Positions 11,230 through 23,500 of a DNA stretch of 64,000 nucleotides are shown here, piece by piece. A program made the translations under genes and the position numbers. Source of the DNA: Thalassia testudinum (taxonomy: Eukaryota; Streptophyta; Magnoliopsida; Alismatales; Hydrocharitaceae); the NCBI GenBank assembly GCA_037157565.1, contig JAZHRO010000039.1, positions 44,950,001 to 45,014,000 on the forward strand, written 5' to 3'. Positions within the stretch are counted from its first letter, which is position 1. Each line of letters starts with the position of its first letter. The notes under the pieces were generated by a model. That model was not told where the DNA came from. It searched no databases and worked only from the letters and a program-made list of their open reading frames with translations.

Positions 11230-11829
11230 TTGGAAAAGAAGCCTCCTTGATCGAGGTTCCAAATGGCTTACCACCAGGGCCCCAAGTAAGCATTAAGGTT
11301 CTATTTTATGTTATGTCTTCTTCTGCTTCCATTTCAATTTAAAGTTTGATGGTGATATACTGGGTTGCTACATAACAAGAGGGGAAACTCTCCGAGGATG
11401 AACAACAGCTAAAGAAAGCTGAAGTTGCATAGCGCTAGTGAATGCAAGTGGAAAAGGTTGCTAGGGAATCCGAGGTTTGCTTTTGCATCCTTGGTGTGAC
11501 TCTCTAACAACTTCATATAGTATTGACTGTTCTAACATGGGTTTTCTTTATTTTTCCAGGTTGAGGCAATTAGGAAAATATTAGGCCAACATTCCAATAG
11601 GAAGAAACATGAAGAGAAATTGCTATCGGCACATGCGATTTTTTTTAATATTTGCATCGTCCTTGTATTTCACTGTCGGGTTGTTGTTAATTTTGTCAGG
11701 GCTTGTGTGCAAAGGAGGGCATCTAACTCAGCATTAGCATTTGACTATGTTAGATGGGTTATAGGACCCAACGGCATAACTGTTACATATCCTGAGGATG
11801 TGGACCTTCCGAGGAAGATGCTATATTAA
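11230..11829 (+). pseudogene. INO80B/PAPA-1-like chromatin protein relic
   Basis: Three pieces resemble the plant INO80 complex subunit B (PAPA-1) family. The first (to 11285) reads SLIEVPNGLPPGPQ and ends at GTAAGC. The second (about 11390-11474) reads KLSEDEQQLKKAEVA, then stops at 11430, 11436 and 11439, then MQVEKVARESE. The third (from 11560, after TTTCCAG) reads EAIRKILGQHSNRKKHEEKL; after a disrupted stretch RWVIGPNGITVTYPEDV follows. The family's C-terminal HIT-type zinc finger is missing. Exon junctions are retained. It follows the MSP1-like relic by about 840 bp in the same orientation. Confidence 0.7.
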
Positions 11830-12554
11830 TTAATTTATGTATCATTTCTATAAAGATTCTAAGGAAGATGTTGTTTGATTTAGTGTATGAATCTAGCAAT
11901 TGCTGCATTCCTAATGTGCCTATTTAAATAGGTGAAAATTAATGAGTGATTCTTTTAGTTGTAGATTTATATTCTTTTAATTTCTTTATCATGAAAATAA
12001 AGTAAATTTTTTTGTCCCTCCAAATATATGATGCAATGACATCTATCCATAATTTTTTAGGTGTATTTTATATATATAAAGTTTTCATTGGAAAACTTTA
12101 CTTTTTGAGGAATATTTTAATGATATTATATAATAATTTTTAATTTTATAGGTAATCAAAATAAAGTATAAGTATGATACATTATAAGTATTTTAAAGGA
12201 TAATAAATAAATTTTTGTATTCGTCATATATTGCGACGATTCAATCGTTAGTGTATTTTTCATAAGGTGACGAAAAAAATCGTTGTTAAAGTATGTAACA
12301 ATTTTATTAACGATTTTATTTATTATTTAAATTTACCAATGAATATATTATTCATTGTAAATTTAATAATGGCTCGTATGACAATGAATTTAGCAACAAA
12401 TAAATTATTCATTGACATGTTATATAACAATGATTTATTCGTTGTTATCTTTATAAAATATTCGTTACCTTTAACCTTTTTTTGTTTTATTGATATAAAA
12501 AAATGTCTTTGTTATTAGTGGATTCAAAAATTGAAAAAAGAGAGAGTAATTAGT
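11830..12554. repeat. AT-rich segment with short inverted ATTCATTG/CAATGA units
   Basis: Between about 12230 and 12470 there are repeated GACGAT/ATCGTT and CAATGAAT/ATTCATTG units in both orientations, as in subterminal regions of plant CACTA or MULE elements. They could be the right flank of an element that captured the two gene relics, or the left part of the hAT relic that follows. No terminal repeat was defined. Confidence 0.35.
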
Positions 12555-12669
12555 AGAAATGATTGTGCATTTTTAAATTATATTGGAGGAAAGACATCCC
12601 CATGTAATATGGTAGAAGAATATTTGGGGGATTTAATGAATAAACTACAATAAATAAAATGCATATTTT

Positions 12670-14465
12670 AAAAGTAAGATGAGAGACAAATTTACGAGAA
12701 CTGATCACATCTAAAGCGAACAATAGATGTCATATGATGGTTGACATTTCAAGCATGCACATTTAGAAGTAATGATGAGCAAGCATGTTCAAGAAATTTA
12801 GGGAATTTTGTTAGACTAGTAAAACTTTGACCTCTTACACCAACAAAGTAGATAGTGTGGTATTTGAAAATGCTCAAAGAAATGTTAAATACATATCACC
12901 TAAGGTTCAAAAAGAAATTCTTCAAATTTCTTTGAAACAGAATAAGGAATGCCATTTGTAAACAAATTGGAGATTCTAAGTTTTATAACAAAATTAATGA
13001 GGCTATGGATGAGGCTAAGAGAAAGTGGATGGCGACTGTTCTCAAGTTTGTGTATAAATGTGATTTCTTGCATAAATGCCTCTTGGATTTAATTCATGTG
13101 ATAGATATAAAAGTTCATATCCAAGAAACAAATCATTTGAAGTACCTTTACAGAGCAAATTGGAGATTCATAAAATAAGAGGTCAAAATTATGATAGATG
13201 TAACAATATGCATGGCAAATGAAATGGGTTACAAGTATTAATTATGAGATACTACAAATATGAATTTTGCACTCATTACTTAGTTCATCGCGTTCAACTA
13301 GCTGTTGCCACAACTTCCAGCAAAGTGATCTTAATTCACAAGTTTTTTAATAAATTAACACTTGTTAGCACTGTAAATGCTTTTTCTAAATGCCATGATG
13401 GATTACTGACTACTCAAGTCAATGGTATTGCACATTTGCTTTCTATAAATGTAATTGTAATCAAATTAACACCTTGCAGCATTCAGGTGAAATTAGTTAG
13501 AATTCTCATTATAAATCAATATATTGTCTCATTAGAATATATGGTGCAATGTAAGGTACCCATGACAATCATTGATAATGGGAATAGTTATTCACAGTAT
13601 GGGGAGGCAAATGAAGCTTTTGAAACTATTATGTTCTTTCAATTTGTTCTCATCTTACATGAAATCCTAGGAATGACAAAAGATCTATCCTATGCCTTTC
13701 AATAAAAGAATTTAAATATTTTGAATACTATGTAGCTAGTTTCTTCAACCAAAAAGCATCTACAAGAATTAAGGGAGAATGGTTAAGATCCATTATTTGA
13801 AAAGTTTCCATTATTTTGTAATAGACGAAAATTTGATGTGCTAAATATGAATTCTCTCTATTTTGCAACTCAAGCAAAATCTCAATGGCAAACAACACAT
13901 ATTGCTTTCCTTCATTATTATTGAGTAAACATATTCCTTAGTGTTGTGGACTCTTAATTGTTAGAACTTAATATATGATTCTATAAAGATGTTGTAGATC
14001 TCCTTATTCTAAGTGTAGCTTTGGAACCAAGGGATGATTCCAAGCTATTTAATAGTGTCGACATATGCATGTTGTCAGAAGATTTTTATCCAAAAAACCT
14101 TTTAGATCATGAGAAACGCAAATTAAAGAAATAATCACTACATTACAAGTCCAACATCACCACCCATCCTTTTTTGAAAATTGTTTCCAATCAAGCAGAT
14201 CTTTGTAAGAAACTAACAGAGACACAAAAGGTAAATAATTATTATTTAATTGATAGACTAATATGACTTGTCCATTCTCAATTGCAATAACAAATAGATG
14301 ATTTTCAACTATGAAAATAATCAAATCTAAATTTTGTAACAAGATACTAGATGATTTCCTCAAGATTTAGTAATATATATTGAAAAAAAAGTTGCAGAGA
14401 GTTTTACACCAAAGGAGATTATAGATAAATATAATTTGAAGTCTCGACGAGTGTACTTTAAATAA
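12670..14465 (+). pseudogene. hAT-family transposase relic (DUF4371 / hAT dimerisation type)
   Basis: Decayed plus-strand coding sequence resembling the plant TTF-zinc-finger/hAT proteins. In order: a segment near 12860-12920 reading NAQRNVKYISPKVQKEI; a segment near 13000-13230 reading MDEAKRKW, then a diverged region; a frame at 13244-13705 with VHRVQLAVATTSSKVILIHKF and NSYSQYGEANEAFET; a segment with KASTRIKGEW near 13755; and a hAT C-terminal dimerisation block (about 14262-14460) with PFSIAITNR, then a stop, FSTMKIIKSKF and, after a frame change, YIEKKVAESF. Several stops and frame changes exclude function. hAT proteins cut and paste DNA with an RNase H-like domain; most of that domain is eroded here. 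Confidence 0.75.
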
Positions 14466-14578
14466 TTATGTGTTCTAATATATAGCATCATGTCTTCTTT
14501 TTACGACTTCCATATCGTAACACTAGTTATTTTCTCATTCCAATACCATAAAATAATTACTACTTAAAGATCTCTAGT

Positions 14579-14630
14579 CAGGGCCGGGGGGGGAGAGGGG
14601 GGGGGCATGGCCCCTCGATCTTTGCAACCC
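14579..14630. repeat. G-rich segment resembling a hAT element end
   Basis: CAGGGCCGG is followed by long G runs and then GGCATGGCCCCTCGATC. Plant hAT elements of the DUF4371 type often begin CAGGG and carry G-runs with GGCCCC near their ends. It may mark the right end of the hAT relic or an unrelated small element. The low complexity limits confidence. Confidence 0.35.
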
Positions 14631-14848
14631 TTCCTTAATAAGTTATTATTTAAATGTTGGTCCCTCCTTTTTTTTGATCTAAGGCATTTTGTATACAAAA
14701 CAAGAAAGTAGAGCTCTTTACTTTTGCACCTGTGTTGAGAAATATACTTAATCAGTCTATGATCTATATCACAAGAGAGCTAATTGAGGGAACATAGCTA
14801 TCTTTAGGCTTTTCTTGATCGTAAGCATGAAGGATACAAGATATTCCT

Positions 14849-16495
14849 GTTGGTGCAAGAGCACAATGATCGTTAATTTTGATGATAACAAAACACTTGA
14901 TATTTGACATTTGCTTTTGAGTCCAAGATTTTAGGTCAATTGCAAACGGATACAAGTGTGAAGAGCTCGCGTCCAAGGTGAATTAGAGGAGCTCGTTGGA
15001 GGAGAAGGAACTTTGCTTGGAGCGAAAGCTAGAAAACAAGAAGAATATGATAGATTTCTTTTTGTCATGTTTTATGTATTTAGTTCATATATCTTTGTTA
15101 TTTGCTCTTTATTTTTCTAGATTACTTTTTGAAGAGCCCTAAAGTAATAAGCGGTAGTTCTAGAAACACTTACTCAACCCCCGGATACTTAGACTCTTCG
15201 TAATTAACTTAGAAAATCAAAGTAGGCATTAAATAGCTTGATTAGATGTTCAATCTGAACATCAAACGTCTGATTCTTGACTTTAAGACGTCTGACTGTT
15301 TGATCAGACGTAAAATACTTAGGTTGGAAACCACTCTCTGTCTACCATTTTTTAGATGTCCAACCTTTAGTCTACACGTCTTATGACTTTCCCAGACATC
15401 CAATTAATAGAACATTGGCTTAGAAATATAATTGTTGAGGATTGACCTTTAATCTTCTATCAGACGTCCGTAAAGAACCTTAGACGTCTGATATATAGAT
15501 GTTAGCCCTCGATCAAGCCAAAATCACTTCTCATCAGAGTCATAGCCATTTGTGCCACAGGAAATCCATTCCCGCGGTTATTTAAGTTTCCAGATGTCCA
15601 GACCTAGTGTCAGACGTCTAAGATGTCGTCTGGCTGACTTACATAAGAACCCTGTTAGGTCTAAACCAAGTCAGTAAAGAAACCTGTCTAGATGTCTGAT
15701 TTACTTTTCAGACATCTTAAAAGTAGTTTTCAGACATCTGATACATTTCCTAGATGTCTGATAACACTGTCAGAATCATTAATGACCCTGATTCCAGCCT
15801 AATCTACCTTGTGTTTGTTCCCAAAGGCTATAAAGCCTTCTAAAGCCTTTCTATGCCATCTATAAATATAGGGGGAGCCCTCCTTTGCTAGATATGCCAA
15901 GCATTAGCATTTCCACATCATTTTGTATCAAAATCATCTTGAGAAGAGTTCTTGCTCTCCAAATCCATAGTTTTCACACTTGAGAGCATCATCCTAGCCG
16001 TGCACTTGCTCTCCCATCTATGATTACGAGAGCGTCGTTGTGCCTAGCATGGTTCATGCACTCGCATTGCTAGCCAACACACTTCCACCAAAGGGAAGTT
16101 TCATATTTCTTATAGTAGCTAGATTTACATTTTATATTTATGGCTCTATGGGATTGTTGTATTTTTATTATCTTTGGCTGGTATTTGCTTTGCAAATTCT
16201 CATCTCTATCGAAAGACTAAGTACTCCTCGTGAAGATGGGGGGTTTGAAGTACGCTACCTTCATTCAAAATAGCGTCGGTTGTAAGAGCTTGAACTACCC
16301 TCGTTCAAGTAGTTCGGATAGTAGATTTGATCGACTTGATCGATCGAAAAATCCTAAGTCGAGAGACTTAGGTAGTGGTTTTTACTTGGGTTTGGGTTTC
16401 CACCTAAATATTCTTATGTATTTATGTGATTGCATTATTTTGTGAGATTGTTCATTATATTTCCGCACTTTTCTTTTATCACGCAAATCTCTCCC
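14849..16495 (+). repeat. probable solo LTR (about 1.6 kb)
   Basis: It begins TGTTGGTGCAAGAGCACA followed by GATCGTTAATTTTGATGATAAC, a common opening of long copia-type LTRs. It has a TATA box (CTATAAATATAGGGGGAG, about 15859-15876) and ends in pyrimidine-rich text near 16500. No coding domain or second copy is present. The middle (15240-15780) is filled with AGACGTCTGA-type palindromic units. The right edge is approximate and no target duplication was found. Confidence 0.45.
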
Positions 16496-19400
16496 CCTCC
16501 CGTAGGGAAATTACAACTCCATCTATTTATCTCAACTTGATAATGAATTATAAATTATTTTACATAACACTTCTAAATTAATTTGTTACATCTTTTTTAT
16601 TGGTGTCTTCGTGAATGATGCCATTCTTTGAATAGTCTACAAAGTATTTGTGATTTTCAAAAAGTCATTTATTCAAACATAAAATAGTATCTTCAAATGA
16701 AACTGATATATTAAAATTCGAAGAACTATCTAAATCAATCGAAAATATGTGGTTGTAAAGCATCATCCTTTGTTAATGAAGTAATTTTTACAGGTAACAT
16801 CAACTATTGCAGGTGTATGATTAGTTAGATTTACACATTAATTTGCATGATACTTTTTAGTAGATAATTTAAATAATAACATTTTCATTTGAATTATTAT
16901 TAAGAGCATTTTTATCTTTGAAAAAATCAATTGTGTTATTTTATCTGTTGTTAATTCATTTTACGTAAAATTTCTTTACACCTTCAGCTTGCTCCCTATC
17001 GATGAATTTTCTAGTTCTGCCCTATCTCTAAGTGAATATGAAATTTATTTTATTTATTTTCCATTACTATGGGTAAATTGTTGGTGTAAAAGTACTAGTT
17101 TTAATTATTTTCTAAATTTCTTGTGTTTTCTCATTTGCTTGCATGTCCAGCATAATGGTGCAAGCATGTTGTGATATTTTCAATGCAATTTATGGTTTTA
17201 AATTAATTCCCTTGTAAACATGCAGAAATAGTATAGTTATTGCAAACAGAATTTATACCTAGCCTCTCAAGTTAAAAATTTGAATCTTAGCTTTGTCCCA
17301 GTTGCGAACGTTCAACATACATCACTAATAGATGAGAAAATACCAAATGGTGTATTCTTATAACAAAAAATTACTTATTGACGAAGATAATGTTACAAGT
17401 TAGTTAAGAAGGTAATCAAATGAGAAGTTATTAACAATTTTCATGTATATCTTCAATCCATCTCTTGATGTGACGTGTGAAACAGACATATAAAGTTGGC
17501 CATGGAAGAAGATTGATTTGTTAACTTCAATAACACTTGTAGGCATCTTGGTTGATCATGATTAGGATAAATTTCACAGCATTGGTAGAGGTTTGCAACA
17601 TACATTTCCAAATATATGGCTATATTTTCATGCTTTTATGACCACTGTAGGTCTTTGTGTAGTTAATTGTATTACCCTCGTAACCCCCTATGCAGGTTAA
17701 CCAATATGTTTTGAAGTTGAAGTTCTCGAATTTCCCCAAGTGTTCCTAGTTCCTTTTTGTTTCTAATGGCCTTTCGAATCCTAATGAAGGGTTTCTACAC
17801 TATTTTGAGGTTTTTCCTCTACTAAAACTCATAAAACAAGTGAATTAAAGTTTGCAACAATAGGAACACCAATGAACCATTTTCCATTCAACCTTCCAAA
17901 GTCTAATGTGCAATCAAATTATGCATATTACTTTACAAGAAGCTCTAAACATATTTATGTATTACATTCAATTGGATTTCTTTTCCAAAGTAACAAAAAT
18001 ATAGCATTCATTCATAAAGGAATTTCCTCCTCATCTCCCTTTGTTTCTCCCTGTAGAAGAGTTTAGGCATAATGACTAAGTTCCTAGCTATCCAACACAA
18101 CATTCTTTACATTAAATAATTCTTTAATAATGGAGAAATCCTTGGTCTCTAAACTCCACACAATGCACCCAATATGTGAATAAATCACACCTGGTTCTTT
18201 GATCTTGCATATGGGTTGCATTTCTATTTATAGAAATCCTTGACCATCATTCTCAATTGGCCAAGGTCTTACTAGTCAAAATTTTCACCCTAAATTTGCA
18301 TGCCATGTATAATTAAAAGAGAAAAATACCTTTATAGACATTTATTTTCCCAAACATCCAAATCACTATAATATCATTTGGACGTTCAATCAAAATAAAC
18401 TTTAAATAACATTTATTGTGAGAAATACTTTTGAGACATTTGTTCCAAACTTATTGTGACATACCATTAATTTAAAGGCATTTAGACTAAACATTTGGAA
18501 AGGGTATTTCACAATAGATCTTTCTTAGCATTAATTTTGATTAAATATCTAGATAATATTATAGTTATCTAGATGTTTAGGAAATAAATATTTATAAAAG
18601 CCTTTTTTCTGAATGAGCTTGACTGAGAGCTACGTGAACTCATATAATCTAATAGATGGTCCTACTTTAATCCCACATTTCAACCTCTAAATAAGCCAAC
18701 CAGTCTATAGGTTAAATGTAAGTGCCCATGACAAAAGAATAGTTGCATGATTTGTGATGTTAAACACGAAATTTAAAATCCAAAGGCAGTTATCAAAGTA
18801 CATTTTTATCGCATGGCTAGCTATCATCAAGTTGTAAGCTAGCTACTCAGGTTTCAATGGATTGGTTGAGGGAGATGAGTTGTATAGCTAGCTATCTAGT
18901 TACCGTAGTTAGCTGGTAGAATAATTTTGCTATTTAAACTTCTTTTTACACTAGAATTACATATCTAACTAACTTATACTTTAACTCTTAGGAATTATGT
19001 ATTTTCATTCTAAGCCATTATATTCCAAGGTCTTACACTATGCTTAAACACTTAAGCACCATGCTAATTCACATCTAAGGACTATGCTTACTTGTATCCC
19101 ATTGACCCCATTCTTATCTTCATTTTAACTCTTAAGCATTATGCTTATCTGATGTTCAATTAATCGTATACTTTTTTCCTATGTGCTTCTCATGTAACTT
19201 GCTCAACAAATATTGGATTTTTGAAAAATAAGATATCCTAAAAAGCTTGTGAAGAGATAAATCCAACAATATTATATATGATATGTTTCAAATAAGTGCA
19301 ATTAAGGGTTGATCAAGGTTTAACCAAAATATGAATTTTCCTATTTTACAAAATATGAAAGTCTAATTTATATTTAATAGGTACCAATGAGTTTGTTTTG

Positions 19401-19999
19401 ATGCACTCCACAATGGCTTGAGAATGGAGCCCAACTTGCAATAATCCTGTGACTTATTTGGAAAGATGTAATAGAATATTTAGGGATATTTTCTAACTTT
19501 ATTAAGTTGCTAAATTTGCTTATGAATTTCAATTTTTATCACTGGTAAGCTAATGGTCAATAGCTTTACTATGTAAATGCTCTCTCTTAAGCTTCTCATC
19601 TAATTTTTATTACTTAATTTATTATTCTTTTTCTTCAAGATTATCTCCTCTCGTAAAATAGCAAGTATCTCTTCATCTAAGGAATGGAATACTAACCATG
19701 TCTTTTAATAGTCATTTTGGATGAGTAGTGCATGTGACTTGATTATGTGTTATATAAATTATCTTTTAATGTGAAAGTATTATTATCAATATCTGCATGT
19801 GATTTTTAATTTATTATTGTTGATGATATTTACTGGATTATTTTAGATGAATAGATGATCTTTTATACCTATCAAAAAAAATAAAAATTCATTTTCTCCT
19901 CCCCCGATGAACTCATAAAATTAAATCTCTAAGGTGTCACTTTCACATCCATCCCAGAAAGAACTTCTTCCCACGGGAAAGGGCACCCAAATAGATGCG
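16496..19999. other. AT-rich intergenic DNA upstream of DPE1
   Basis: No convincing gene. A TATA-like CTATTTATAGAAATCC near 18221 reads on the minus strand as CTATAAATAG and may belong to an old LTR. Short GCTAGCTA palindromes cluster at 18815-18900, and CTTAAGCA-ATGCTTA-like units recur at 19040-19150. None defines an element. Confidence 0.45.
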
Positions 20000-20574
20000 A
20001 ATCCTTCTTAATCTCCAGTCGATCCGTCCGTGTCCCATCAACGAAATCACGTTACAAACGAGGTACGTCGCATCCCCCATACGGGAAGTCTATTATTATG
20101 TCATATCGACGCCGAAATATCAAGACCCGATCACCCCCCGCCAGTCCCACTCCCCATTGCACTCGACGCCCCAATCCTAATATGCTCGCGAGCCAACACC
20201 GCCCCGCGCGCGCTGCGCCAAGTCAACCAGAACCGTCCGTTGCACGAGCACGAAGAGACCCATCCCCACGCATAGACTCCTTCCTCGATACGTGGCGCCC
20301 TCCCCATCCTCTCCGTCACGTCACCCGTCTCCCGCCCTCCGTCGCATCGCGCTCACTCCCCACATCACCGCCGCTACCACCACTCCGTTCCCGCTACTCG
20401 CTCCCAACCTGCCCACACGCGGTGACCACGCCCCTTCGTCCTCCTCCCTCAGCATAAATACCCGCAACTCATCTCCGCTTCTCACTCTCCCGCAGCCACC
20501 TCCACTCTCCTGCCCCAGTGGCGCTCTGATACTTCCGTCTCTCTCGCCCTCCGTCCAAGCAAAATACCCCGCCG
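20000..20574 (+). promoter_or_regulatory. DPE1 promoter and 5' UTR
   Basis: A GC- and CpG-rich island starts abruptly near 20000 and runs into exon 1. A TATA-like CATAAATACCC (about 20453-20463) lies about 115 bp before the ATG at 20575, which would give a short 5' UTR. The 5' UTR is rich in CTC/CCT pyrimidine tracts. Long overlapping frames here have no domain signal. Confidence 0.55.
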
Positions 20575-23500
20575 ATGGCCCTATCGATCCCCGCGGCGAT
20601 TCTCTCCTCGAACCCCCTCGCATTGCCTTCGTCGAGGTCGCGGTTGGGCACGGGAATCGCCTCTCCCTCCTTTGTGGCTTGCCCTTGGGGCTTGAGATCG
20701 TGGAATTCGAGTTCGGTGTCGAGAGGGGTGGCGTTGGTGGCGAGTGTGGCGTTGCTTACGCGAGGGGTGACGTTCGCGGCGGGGGAGGACCTGCCGGAGG
20801 ATTATGGGACGAATTATCCCAAGAAGGATCAGGACAGCAGGAGGCGGGCGGGGGTGCTGCTGCACCCTAGCTCGTTCCGCGGGCCGCACGGGATCGGGGA
20901 TTTCGGCGAGGAGGCGTTCCGCTTCCTGGATTGGCTGCACAGCTCCGGATGCACCGTCTGGCAGGTCTTGTAGGATTGTTCTTTGCTGCTCATGCTGCAT
21001 TACCGTTTTTTCTATATATTTAGTGGTTCAAAGTTGTCTTTTTTAACGTGCACCTGTAAATCGTAACTACTGGCGCAATTTTCCCGTATAGGATAATGTA
21101 TATGTTTGTTTGGCATAGTCAGTGGTTTATCTGAATTTGGAACGGGGAAGCTAACTGAAAATTCTCACATTATGAGCATGAAAATTTCCACAAAATTGGC
21201 ATGCAAAGTTGCCCGAAGATCCGTGTGAGTTTGGCGGATGGAATCTTCGTTTGAACATTGTAGCCATTTGGAATTTTGTGATCTGCATTGTGAGATTATT
21301 GCACCTTTTACTAATGTTAACTTTCTTTGAAGGCTAAGCACAAGCATATTCCATTGGAGCTGAAGGTGTAAGTTACGGAGCCCATGAGGGGGAGTGCGAA
21401 TTTGCAGAGGATTGCAAAGAAGGGAAGTCTTTGTGTTTGCACGTTCAAGGGCAGAGTGCTATGTGTGTCATGGGTGCATGCTGGACGGGTGGGAGATAAA
21501 ATGGGATAAGTTTCAAGTCCCCATTTGACAATGCATGGCTGTGGAGGGAGATGAAACATGATGCAACAAAGCCACCCAAATTTGCAAGATTGGGTTTGGA
21601 AGAAAAAGTGGTTATCATAGATGGAAAAGAGAATAAGGAGGCCTGCAAGATATCATGCTAAATTTTTTGGTTCCCTTGCCTGTAGAGGCTTGGACCAAAC
21701 AGTGCACTGACCATGTCATGAAAGAGTGTTGAGTGGCCAGGAATAAGGAACTGCAGAATTACAACTTCAAAAGCCTCATCTGGAAATAGGTGGTGGATGG
21801 ATGGCCAATATCTAATTTGCAAAGATCAATCTGGCAAACTCATTGGTGTCCACAATGAGATTCGATGGATGAGGCTGGATGTGTTGGGGTGGGGAGGACA
21901 ACATCTCTGCATTATGTGTGAGGAGAGAGATGATGGGGGGATAAGTGGCAGAGGAGAGAGGAGACTCGTGACCTTACAAGGTGGCCATGTTGGCCTGCAG
22001 GACTTGCAGAGAGAGAATGAAGGTTAGGACAACCTCATCTGGAGGCATGACCCTAGATAGGTTTTCTTGTTCTTTCTTTTTTTTTTTTTAATTTTTTGCG
22101 ATGCTGGAAGAAGGAAGGGAGGGGGGAGGGGGTGGTAGTGAATAAACATTATTAGATGACAATTGGTGAACGACATCATGAAAAAATAATATGTGGGAAA
22201 AAACATTCTTACTTCATAATTCAAACCACAATAGCTACATAATGCCTCAACACATAGACTCCCAGAACTTTTCCAAGAATCCACAACTTCCCAACTAGGT
22301 CTAGCCAATCTCTATACCTCTGAAGCAAATTGGCAGGGAAAAAAAATGATCTATAGTTTCCTTAGCTCTTCCACATAAAGTACTGTGAAGAATACAGGTG
22401 GCCACATGGATTGCCACGTGACATAGTGGGCCACATGGACAGTCCACGTGGCAGTTAGTTTGGTTAAAAGGGGCGTCAGCCCTAGTGGTCATGATTTAGG
22501 GTTGCTTTGGGTCCAAGTTAGCCTATTTTAGTATGATAGGTGTCAAATAATTAGAGTTGTTAGTGTGATATTTACTTATTGTTTTTATTCAATCATTGAG
22601 TTGTTATTTACTGATTTCCATATTAAGAGTTAGGAATGCTCTCTATATAGAGATCTTATGTTATTTTTGATTGAGTTGAATGTAATATTATTTCTACAAT
22701 CTCTCAACTCCTCTCCTCTCTCTCCATCGCCAACTCTCTCTCTCTCACTCATGATTTGTGCCATCACCATTTATGCATGGGTCTTCCACGTGTGAACCTC
22801 CACGCCAAACATCCTCCACGACATTCCACGAATCTCCACATGGTATCAAAGCCATCGATTTAAGCTCTTTGGCGTGCGTGAGTCAAGGAGATACTCGGGA
22901 GAAGAGTTCACGCATAAGGAGAATTTCTCTCTCTTGTGTGTGAATTCTCTACATCAATAACAAGGTCATACAGTATGTGGCCTTCTTTGATGTGGGAATT
23001 CATTGGAAGACCTTGGCGCCTTATGCAAGGCCTAAGGAATCGTGTGAGGGGTTCTCAACGAATCCTCTTCCTACCACATCCAATGCCTCACGCGGAGTAG
23101 GGGAAGGATCATGGATCGAAGGAGATGCTAACATTGTGGCTTCGTTGTTGACGAGAAAAGGTATGGTGGTTGTTCAAGGAACAACAATCAAGCTTCATGG
23201 TACGTCCAATTGTCTTGTGGGGTCGCACATTTAAGATATTTGTAGGGGGCCAAGACAAACTCCATTCTACTTGAAAAAGCACCTGAGAACAAAGATGGTG
23301 CCAAGAATAAGAAGCTTGAGAAGGAGAATTACATTGTGATGAACTGGATTATAAATTCAGTTGATCTTGCTATAGCCTCGAATATGTTGTACAAAAAGAG
23401 TGCATACGAGATCTGGATAGCCTTGGAGAAGAGGTACTCGTAGAAGTTGAGTAATGTATGCATTACCAACCTCTACACATGCATATGGATAGCTAGTCAA

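Noticed and set aside
8708..11829. A functional ATPase or INO80 subunit gene
   Set aside because: In-frame stops, a missing internal block and missing termini make both relics non-functional as read.
20292..20870. Long overlapping plus-strand frame across the DPE1 start
   Set aside because: It is another register of the GC-rich 5' UTR and exon 1; the text has no domain, while the register from 20575 gives the GH77 N-terminus.
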